This document shows positions 6,264 through 11,621 of a stretch of DNA of 11,621 nt, one piece after another. The stretch spans positions 1 through 11,621 of the forward strand of contig MNZL01000075.1 in assembly GCA_001873585.1 (NCBI GenBank). Direction: 5' to 3'. Within the stretch, counting starts at the first letter, position 1, and each line of letters opens with the position of its first letter. Both the position numbers and the translations under genes were made by a program. Source of the DNA: Rhodobacterales bacterium CG2_30_65_12. GTDB lineage: Bacteria > Pseudomonadota > Alphaproteobacteria > Rhodobacterales > Rhodobacteraceae. Under the pieces are notes generated by a model that was given only the letters and a program-made list of their open reading frames with translations, was not told the DNA's origin and did not search any database.

Positions 6264-7365
6264 GCGCGCGTTGACGCTGTCGTATTTCCGCTCGCACAAG
6301 CGCGCCGTGCTGGCGCTCGACGGCCGCCCGGTGGTTTTTCATGGAGCCAACGGGGCCGGCAAGACCAACATCCTCGAAGCGGTAAGCCTGCTGTCTCCGG
6401 GCCGGGGCCTGAGGCGGGCGGGCGCTGAAGAGATCGCGCGCCGGCCCGAGGCGCTGGGCTGGAAGGTCACGGCGCTGTTGCAGAGCCTGCACCAGATCCA
6501 CGAGGTCGAGACCTGGGCGGAAGGGGGGGGCTCCCGCCAGGTGACGATCGACGGCAAGCCGGCACCGCAGCTTGCCTTGGGCCGGATCGCCCGGGTGGTC
6601 TGGCTGGTGCCCGCGCAAGACCGGCTCTGGACCGAGAGCGCCGAGGGGCGCAGACGGTTTCTCGACCGGGTGGCGATGAGCTTCGAGCCGGGCCACGGCG
6701 ACGCGGTGCTTGCATACGAAAAGGCGATGCGCGAGCGCAACCGGCTGTTGAAAGACGGGCAGGGTGATCGGCACTGGTATCACGCTCTGGAGCTCCAGAT
6801 GGCGCGGGCGGGGGCCGAGATCCAGGCGAACCGTGCATATGCCGTCGCCCGGCTCGCGGCGGCCCAGGACGAGGCGGAAACCAGTTTTCCCACCGCCGAT
6901 CTGCAGGTTCTGCACGCAGACGGCGCTGAGGAAGGGCCCGAGGGCGAGGCGGCGCTGGCGGAGGCTTTCGCGGCGGGCCGGATGCGCGATCTGGCGGCGG
7001 GCCGCACCCTGTTGGGGCCACACCGGGCCGACCTTGGCGCCACCTATTCGGCCAAGGGCGTGGCGGCGCGCGATGCCTCGACCGGCGAGCAAAAGGCCTT
7101 GCTCGTCTCACTGGTGCTGGCCAATTCCCGGGCGTTGGCCAAGGATTTCGGCGCGCCGCCCATTCTTTTGCTCGACGAGGTGGCGGCGCATCTGGACGCG
7201 CACCGCCGCGCCGCGCTGTATGATGAGATCTGCGCACTCGGGGCGCAGGCGTTCATGTCCGGCACCGGGCCGGAGCTGTTTGAGGCATTGGGCGATCGTG
7301 CGCAGGTTTTCGAGGTGCACGAAACCGATGGGGTGAGCGCGGTGCAGAAGGGGAGCATCGCGTGA
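6247..7365 (+). CDS. recF: DNA replication and repair protein RecF
   Basis: RecF is an SMC/ABC-type ATPase that, with RecO and RecR, loads RecA at single-strand gaps. The 372-residue protein shows Walker A GANGAGKTN at 33-41, the early family motif NILEAVSLLSPGRGLR (41-56), the ABC signature STGEQKALL at 278-286, and Walker B with D-loop ILLLDEVAAHLD at 306-317. The ATG at 6247 has AAAGGGG seven bases upstream and gives an N-terminus (LRALTLSYFRSHK) of normal length. The start region sits inside a terminator-like hairpin, and the T7 tract encodes codons 4-6. In-frame TTG codons at 6262 and 6271 are fallback starts without a good ribosome binding site. The stop overlaps the next gene by 4 bases. 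Confidence 0.96.
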   Translation: MTGLFLRALTLSYFRSHKRAVLALDGRPVVFHGANGAGKTNILEAVSLLSPGRGLRRAGAEEIARRPEALGWKVTALLQSLHQIHEVETWAEGGGSRQVTIDGKPAPQLALGRIARVVWLVPAQDRLWTESAEGRRRFLDRVAMSFEPGHGDAVLAYEKAMRERNRLLKDGQGDRHWYHALELQMARAGAEIQANRAYAVARLAAAQDEAETSFPTADLQVLHADGAEEGPEGEAALAEAFAAGRMRDLAAGRTLLGPHRADLGATYSAKGVAARDASTGEQKALLVSLVLANSRALAKDFGAPPILLLDEVAAHLDAHRRAALYDEICALGAQAFMSGTGPELFEALGDRAQVFEVHETDGVSAVQKGSIA

Positions 7366-7985
7366 CCGTCACCGCCTCTGCGCTTGCGCTCTACGCCCTC
7401 GCCATGGTGGTGCTCACCCTTACGCCCGGCCCGGTCTGGGTGGCCACCATCGCCCGCGCGCTCTCGGGCGGCTTCGCCCAGGCCTGGCCACTAACGCTGG
7501 GCGTGGCGCTGGGCGATGTGGCCTGGTCGGTGATCGCAGTGCTGGGCGTGGGCTGGGTGGCGGCAAGCTTCGAGGGCGCGATGGAAATCTTCCGCTATGT
7601 CGCGGCGGCGATCTTTCTGGCGCTCGGGCTTGCCGTTCTGCGCCACGCCGGTGCGCCTGTAGGGCGCGGCGACGGGCGGCTTACCCGTCCTGGCCTCTGG
7701 GCGGGCTTTGTGGCGGGGCTGGTGGTGATCCTCGCCAATCCCAAGGCGATCTTGTTCTACATCGGCTTCCTGCCGGGGTTCTTCGATCTCTCAGCCATCA
7801 CGACGGCAGACGTGCTGGCGATCGCCACCGTGAGCTTCGCTGTGCCGATGCTGGGCAACCTTGGTCTGGCGCTTCTCGTAGGCCGGGCGCGCGGCCTGCT
7901 CACCGCGCCGGGGGCGGTCAAACGGATGAATATCATGGCCAGCGTTCTGCTGATCGCGGTCGGGTTTGTGATCCCGTTCACGTGA
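7362..7985 (+). CDS. LysE/RhtB-family amino-acid exporter-like membrane protein
   Basis: This 207-residue, very hydrophobic protein has about six membrane segments (roughly 5-25, 40-65, 72-95, 112-132, 148-172 and 187-206). LysE/RhtB marks are TPGPVWV at 21-27, LSGGFAQAWPLTLGVALGD at 34-52, and NPKAILFY at 126-133. Family members export amino acids such as lysine, homoserine or threonine across the inner membrane; the substrate here cannot be told. The start is GTG, overlapping the recF stop as GTGA, so translation is probably coupled to recF. The gene sits between recF and gyrB, which are usually adjacent in this cluster. Codon use looks like its neighbours, so I see no sign of recent transfer. 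Confidence 0.9.
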   Translation: MTVTASALALYALAMVVLTLTPGPVWVATIARALSGGFAQAWPLTLGVALGDVAWSVIAVLGVGWVAASFEGAMEIFRYVAAAIFLALGLAVLRHAGAPVGRGDGRLTRPGLWAGFVAGLVVILANPKAILFYIGFLPGFFDLSAITTADVLAIATVSFAVPMLGNLGLALLVGRARGLLTAPGAVKRMNIMASVLLIAVGFVIPFT

Positions 7986-8031
7986 CACCAAATCTGGTGC
8001 CGGAACGCTGGTAAACCCCCGGCAAAACCCC

Positions 8032-8037
8032 TATAAA
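8032..8037 (+). promoter_or_regulatory. Candidate -10 element of a gyrB promoter
   Basis: TATAAA at 8032-8037, within CCCCTATAAATTG, is a good -10 hexamer in an otherwise GC-rich 80-bp gap and lies 28 bases before the gyrB ATG. The expected -35 position (about 8009-8014, TGGTAA) matches the consensus poorly. A short inverted repeat CACCA/TGGTG with a 4-base loop (7986-7999) directly follows the upstream stop codon. A separate gyrB promoter here is plausible but unproven. Confidence 0.4.
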
Positions 8038-8065
8038 TTGCGCACCGCAACCGAGGAAGGTCCGC

Positions 8066-10483
8066 ATGGCCGACGACGCGCAGAAGACCCCTGAATATGG
8101 GGCCGATTCCATTAAGGTTCTCAAAGGCTTGGATGCTGTTCGCAAGCGCCCGGGCATGTATATCGGTGATACCGACGATGGCTCGGGCCTGCATCACATG
8201 GTCTATGAGGTCGTCGATAACGGGATCGATGAGGCGCTGGGCGGCTATGCCGACGCGGTGACCGTGAAAATCCATGCCGACAGCTCGGTATCGGTCATCG
8301 ACAACGGCCGCGGCATCCCGGTGGATATCCACCACGAAGAAGGCGTGAGCGCCGCCGAAGTGATCATGACCCAGCTGCATGCTGGCGGGAAGTTTGACCA
8401 GAATTCCTACAAGGTGTCCGGCGGCCTGCACGGCGTCGGCGTGTCGGTGGTGAATGCGCTCTCGGACTGGCTGGAGCTGACGATCTGGCGAAATGGCAAG
8501 GAGTATCGCGCGCGCTTCGAGCATGGTGATACGGTGGAGCACCTGCGCGTGGTGGGCGATGCCGAGGGCAAGAAGGGCACGATGGTGCGTTTCATGGCCT
8601 CGTTGGATACCTTCTCGAACCGCGATTATGTGTTCAAGACGCTCGAAACCCGGCTGCGCGAGCTCGCCTTCCTCAATTCCGGCGTGAAGATCATCCTCGA
8701 AGACGAGCGCCCGGCCGAGCCCCAGCGCACGGAACTGTATTACGAAGGCGGGGTGATGGAATTCGTCAAATACCTCGATCGGCACAAGCAGCCGGTGCTC
8801 GACGCGCCGATCTACATGATCGGCGAGCGCGATGGAATCACCGTGGAAGTGGCGATGTGGTGGAACGACAGTTACCATGAGACGGTGCTGCCGTTTACCA
8901 ACAACATCCCCCAGCGCGATGGTGGCGCGCACCTTGCGGGCTTTCGCGGCGCGCTGACACGGACGATGAACCTCTACGCCAACTCCACTGGTCTGGCGAA
9001 GAAAGAAAAGGTCAATTTCACCGGCGACGATGCCCGCGAGGGGCTTACCTGCGTGCTCTCGGTCAAGGTGCCGGATCCGAAGTTTTCCAGCCAGACCAAG
9101 GATAAGCTGGTCAGCTCGGAAGTGCGCCCGGCGGTGGAAAACCTCGTCAACGAGAAGCTCGGCGAATGGTTCGAGGAGCATCCGCAGGAGGCGCGGCTGA
9201 TCGTTGGCAAGATCGTCGAGGCGGCGCTGGCGCGCGAGGCGGCGCGCAGGGCCCGCGAACTGACGCGCAAGAAATCGTCCAACGATGTGTCGAACCTGCC
9301 CGGCAAGCTCGCCGATTGCCAGGAGCGCGATCCGGCCAAGCGCGAGATTTTCCTCGTCGAGGGCGATAGCGCCGGGGGCTCGGCCAAGCAGGGCCGCTCG
9401 CGCCACAATCAGGCCGTGCTGCCGCTGAAGGGCAAGATCCTCAACGTTGAACGCGCGCGGTTTGACAAGATGCTGTCGAGCCAGGAGATCGGCACGCTGA
9501 TCACCGCGCTGGGCACCGGCATTGGCCGCGACGAGTTCGATATCGCCAAGCTGCGCTATCACAAGGTCATCATCATGACCGACGCCGATGTAGACGGCGC
9601 GCATATCCGCACCCTGCTGCTTACCTTCTTCTTTCGGCAGATGCCGGAGCTGATCGAGGGCGGGTATCTCTACATTGCCCAGCCGCCGCTCTACAAGGTC
9701 GCGCGCGGCAAGTCGGAGGTGTATATCAAGGACGTGCCGGCGCTGGAGGAATACCTGATCCAGCAGGGGATCGAGGGCGCGGTGCTGCGGCTCAACACCG
9801 GCGAAGAGATCGCCGGGGCAGACCTTCTGCGGGTGGTGGAAAACGCCCGCCAGATCAAGCGCGTGCTCGATGCGTTTGCCACGCATTATCCGCGCGCGAT
9901 CCTCGAACAGGCAGCGCTGGCCGGGGCTTTCGATCCCGGCGCGGTCGATGCCGATCTGCAGGGCGTGGCCGACGCGGTGGCAAGGCGGCTCGACCAGGTG
10001 GCGGTGGAATACGAAAAAGGCTGGCAGGGCCGGATCACCCAGGATCACGGCATACGGCTGGCCCGCGTGCTGCGTGGCGTGGAGGAAGTGCGCACGCTTG
10101 ATGGCGCGGTGTTGCGCTCGGGCGAGGCGCGGCGGCTGGCGAGCGTGGTGAACGAAACCCGCAACCATTACCGCGAACCCTCCCAACTTGCCCGCAAGGA
10201 GCGCGAACAGGTGATTCACGGGCCCTCCGATCTGCTCAATGCGATCCTCACCGAGGGCGAAAAGGGCCTCACCCTGCAGCGTTACAAGGGCTTGGGCGAG
10301 ATGAACCCAGGCCAATTGTGGGAAACCACGCTCGATCCGGAGGCGCGCACGCTCCTGCAGGTGCGGGTCGACGATCTCGCCGAGGCCGACGACATCTTTA
10401 CCAAGCTCATGGGCGACGTGGTAGAGCCGCGCCGGGACTTCATCCAGAACAACGCGCTGAGCGTTGCGAACCTCGATTTCTGA
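8066..10483 (+). CDS. gyrB: DNA gyrase subunit B
   Basis: GyrB is the ATPase subunit of gyrase and pairs with GyrA to introduce negative supercoils. The 805-residue protein begins with a GHKL ATPase: EVVDNGIDEA with the catalytic base E48 and Mg-binding N52, VIDNGRGIP, and GGLHGVGVSVVNA at 119-131. The TOPRIM domain has EGDSAGGSAKQGR from E432 and DADVDGAHIRTL with metal ligands D506, D508 and D510. An insertion of roughly 170 residues (about 560-730) before RYKGLGEMNP (739-748) matches the long, E. coli-type GyrB and argues against ParE, as does the dnaA-dnaN-recF context. The ribosome binding site GAGGAAGG lies at 8053-8060. The gap from the exporter gene is 80 bases and contains a possible promoter. 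No terminator is evident downstream. Confidence 0.98.
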   Translation: MADDAQKTPEYGADSIKVLKGLDAVRKRPGMYIGDTDDGSGLHHMVYEVVDNGIDEALGGYADAVTVKIHADSSVSVIDNGRGIPVDIHHEEGVSAAEVIMTQLHAGGKFDQNSYKVSGGLHGVGVSVVNALSDWLELTIWRNGKEYRARFEHGDTVEHLRVVGDAEGKKGTMVRFMASLDTFSNRDYVFKTLETRLRELAFLNSGVKIILEDERPAEPQRTELYYEGGVMEFVKYLDRHKQPVLDAPIYMIGERDGITVEVAMWWNDSYHETVLPFTNNIPQRDGGAHLAGFRGALTRTMNLYANSTGLAKKEKVNFTGDDAREGLTCVLSVKVPDPKFSSQTKDKLVSSEVRPAVENLVNEKLGEWFEEHPQEARLIVGKIVEAALAREAARRARELTRKKSSNDVSNLPGKLADCQERDPAKREIFLVEGDSAGGSAKQGRSRHNQAVLPLKGKILNVERARFDKMLSSQEIGTLITALGTGIGRDEFDIAKLRYHKVIIMTDADVDGAHIRTLLLTFFFRQMPELIEGGYLYIAQPPLYKVARGKSEVYIKDVPALEEYLIQQGIEGAVLRLNTGEEIAGADLLRVVENARQIKRVLDAFATHYPRAILEQAALAGAFDPGAVDADLQGVADAVARRLDQVAVEYEKGWQGRITQDHGIRLARVLRGVEEVRTLDGAVLRSGEARRLASVVNETRNHYREPSQLARKEREQVIHGPSDLLNAILTEGEKGLTLQRYKGLGEMNPGQLWETTLDPEARTLLQVRVDDLAEADDIFTKLMGDVVEPRRDFIQNNALSVANLDF

Positions 10484-10660
10484 GCGCCCGGTTTGTCGAT
10501 CCGATGTATCGAGCAACAGGCCGTCGCGGGCCATGGGCGCGGTCTTGCGCTTTCGCGGCGCTGAAATTCCGCCCTTGGCGGCAGGCGGTTGGCCGTGGTC
10601 TATTGCCACAGATACGACGCAATGCAGCCTGATCCGCGCGAGCCGAGAGTAGCTTGAACC
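10484..10660. other. gyrB-to-kinase intergenic region, no clear signals
   Basis: These 177 bases have only weak structure: TCGAT/ATCGA around a 7-base loop shortly after gyrB, and CCGCC/GGCGG with a 3-base loop at 10569-10581. Neither has a T tract. I found no convincing promoter hexamers or terminator, so whether the kinase gene has its own promoter cannot be read here. Confidence 0.4.
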
Positions 10661-11621
10661 ATGCCGGAGCCTGTCCAACGCCTGGGGCGTAGCTCGCTGC
10701 GCTATGCCGCTTATGCGCTCCTGATCGCCGCGGTCGCGGGGGGAAGCTGGCGGTTTGCCTGGCACGACGGGCTCGACGGGCTTGCCGCGCGCGGCCGAGC
10801 TGATCTGGCCTGGGCCGCCGACCGCCTGACCGCGCAGTTGTTTCGCGGCCGCGAGCTGGCGGTGATCCTCGCCCGCCACCCGCTGTTGGCAGACGCGCTC
10901 GAAACCGGCACCACACCGCCGCGCGAGGCCGAATTGCTGCGCGCAATGGCCGACCTTACCGGGGCCGACCGGATCACGCTGGTTGACCGCGAAGGCCGGG
11001 TGCGCGCCGCCTCCGGCCCGCCGCCGCCGGGCTGGCGCGCCGAGGCGCTGCCGCTCGCGCGCGCGCTTTCGGGCGCATTGGGCACCACCCATGTGGTCAC
11101 CCCTGGCGGCGCAGCGGCCGCGCCGCGCCGGGTGTTTGCCTTCGCGGCCCCTGTATTTGGCCCCGGCGGGCAGGTGGCGGGTGCCGTCGCCGTGGAAGAC
11201 GATGTGCGCGGGATCGAGGAAAACTGGCCGGGCAACGCCCCAGCGGTGTATTTCACCGGTGCTGATGGGCGGGTGATCGTCTCTGACCGCTCCGACCTTG
11301 TGCTCGCCAATCCCGCCACCGGTGCGGGCTTTCCGGCGTTGCGTGAAACCTGGGTCGGCGAGCACCGGCTCTGGCGGATCGAGGCCGGGCCGTATCTGCC
11401 CGCGCGCGCCCTCTACCTTGCGCGCGCCCTGCCAACCGTGGGGGTGACGGCAGCGATCCTCGAAGACACACGCCCCACCGCGCGCGCCGCGCTCCTGCTC
11501 GCCGCGCTGGCGAGCACCCTCACCCTGATCTTTGTTGCCGTGGTCGAGCTGATCCTGCGCTCGCGCCGGGTGCTCGCGTTGCGCCTGCGCGCCGAGAGCG
11601 ACATGACCCATCGGCTTGAGG
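10661..11621 (+). CDS. Membrane sensor histidine kinase, DctB/DctS-like, N-terminal part (truncated by window end)
   Basis: An open frame of 320 codons starts at ATG 10661 and runs off the right edge. An in-frame TGA at 10655-10657 fixes the start; GAGAG 11 bases upstream is a modest ribosome binding site. Residues 13-33 form a membrane segment and 276-299 a second, enclosing a periplasmic region of about 240 residues. That region fits two PAS-like (dCache) lobes: RVFAFAAPVFGPGGQVAGAV then VEDDVRGIEENW near 158-189, and YFTGADGRVIVSDRSDLV at 197-214. This is the pattern of DctB-type kinases, which sense C4-dicarboxylates and phosphorylate an NtrC-type regulator such as DctD. After the second segment a basic helix (RSRRVLALRLRAES) begins, as in the DctB linker. 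The kinase domain and any partner regulator are outside the window, so the ligand is unproven. Confidence 0.8.
   Translation, partial: MPEPVQRLGRSSLRYAAYALLIAAVAGGSWRFAWHDGLDGLAARGRADLAWAADRLTAQLFRGRELAVILARHPLLADALETGTTPPREAELLRAMADLTGADRITLVDREGRVRAASGPPPPGWRAEALPLARALSGALGTTHVVTPGGAAAAPRRVFAFAAPVFGPGGQVAGAVAVEDDVRGIEENWPGNAPAVYFTGADGRVIVSDRSDLVLANPATGAGFPALRETWVGEHRLWRIEAGPYLPARALYLARALPTVGVTAAILEDTRPTARAALLLAALASTLTLIFVAVVELILRSRRVLALRLRAESDMTHRLE

Noticed and set aside
5325..6299. 324-codon minus-strand frame opposite dnaN
   Set aside because: Antisense shadow of a certain clamp gene; histidine-rich composition typical of reverse-complement frames.
7986..7999. CACCA-AATC-TGGTG as a terminator of the exporter gene
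   Set aside because: Only a 5-bp stem and no T tract on either strand; mentioned only as a small inverted repeat near the gyrB promoter.
8319..8332. Perfect palindrome GGTGGATATCCACC, with a partial DnaA-box look (ATATCCACC)
   Set aside because: Inside gyrB at the conserved PVDIHH region of the ATPase domain, so protein coding explains it; two mismatches to the DnaA box.
10569..10581. CCGCC-CTT-GGCGG as gyrB terminator
   Set aside because: Short stem, 3-base loop, no T tract, and 85 bases after the stop codon.
10603..10612. GCCACAGAT near the kinase start as a DnaA-box-like site
   Set aside because: Too many mismatches to TTATNCACA, and no cluster of such sites around it.
7757..11611. 1,284-codon open frame on the minus strand across the exporter end, gyrB and the kinase
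   Set aside because: It is codon-register antisense to gyrB and the kinase, and stays open only because TTA, CTA and TCA are avoided in the sense strand. The product is a histidine/arginine-rich shadow with no domain, and the sense genes are certain.

Overview
The window is a GC-rich stretch of alphaproteobacterial core chromosome, most likely from the Rhodobacterales (Rhodobacter/Roseobacter relatives). I base this on protein style (DnaA, DnaN, RecF, S20 and GyrB all read as Rhodobacteraceae versions), on the gene order ubiB-ubiE / mutM - enoyl-CoA hydratase - rpsT - dnaA - dnaN - recF - gyrB, and on codon use: TTA, CTA and TCA codons are absent from gyrB and the kinase gene after it. I see no mobile element, CRISPR array, tRNA, rRNA or sign of recent transfer.

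Layout. On the minus strand at the left edge are ubiE and the first 16 codons of ubiB, which overlap by one base and make ubiquinone. Reading right from a 75-bp divergent gap are mutM (oxidised-guanine repair, TTG start), a crotonase-family enoyl-CoA hydratase, and rpsT (ribosomal protein S20), which is closed by a clear intrinsic terminator. A 545-bp region without a convincing gene then leads into dnaA. After dnaA come dnaN, recF, a small LysE/RhtB-type membrane exporter that overlaps recF by 4 bases, and gyrB. The right edge holds the first 320 codons of a DctB-like membrane sensor histidine kinase, cut by the window end.

How the genes work together. dnaA (initiator), dnaN (sliding clamp), recF (gap-repair loader) and gyrB (gyrase ATPase subunit) form the classical replication-initiation cluster. 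rpsT and mutM beside it are ordinary housekeeping neighbours. The exporter and the sensor kinase are the only genes outside that theme.

Most unusual signals. First, a textbook terminator hairpin with a T7 tract lies directly on the recF translation start: the Shine-Dalgarno sequence is in the 5' arm and the ATG in the loop. Second, just upstream is a CCTCCGGCGGGGATATTT-type intergenic element. Third, the long dnaA upstream region has several inverted repeats and three GANTC sites but no consensus DnaA box. I did not find a new multi-gene system; this is an ordinary core region with a few interesting regulatory details.
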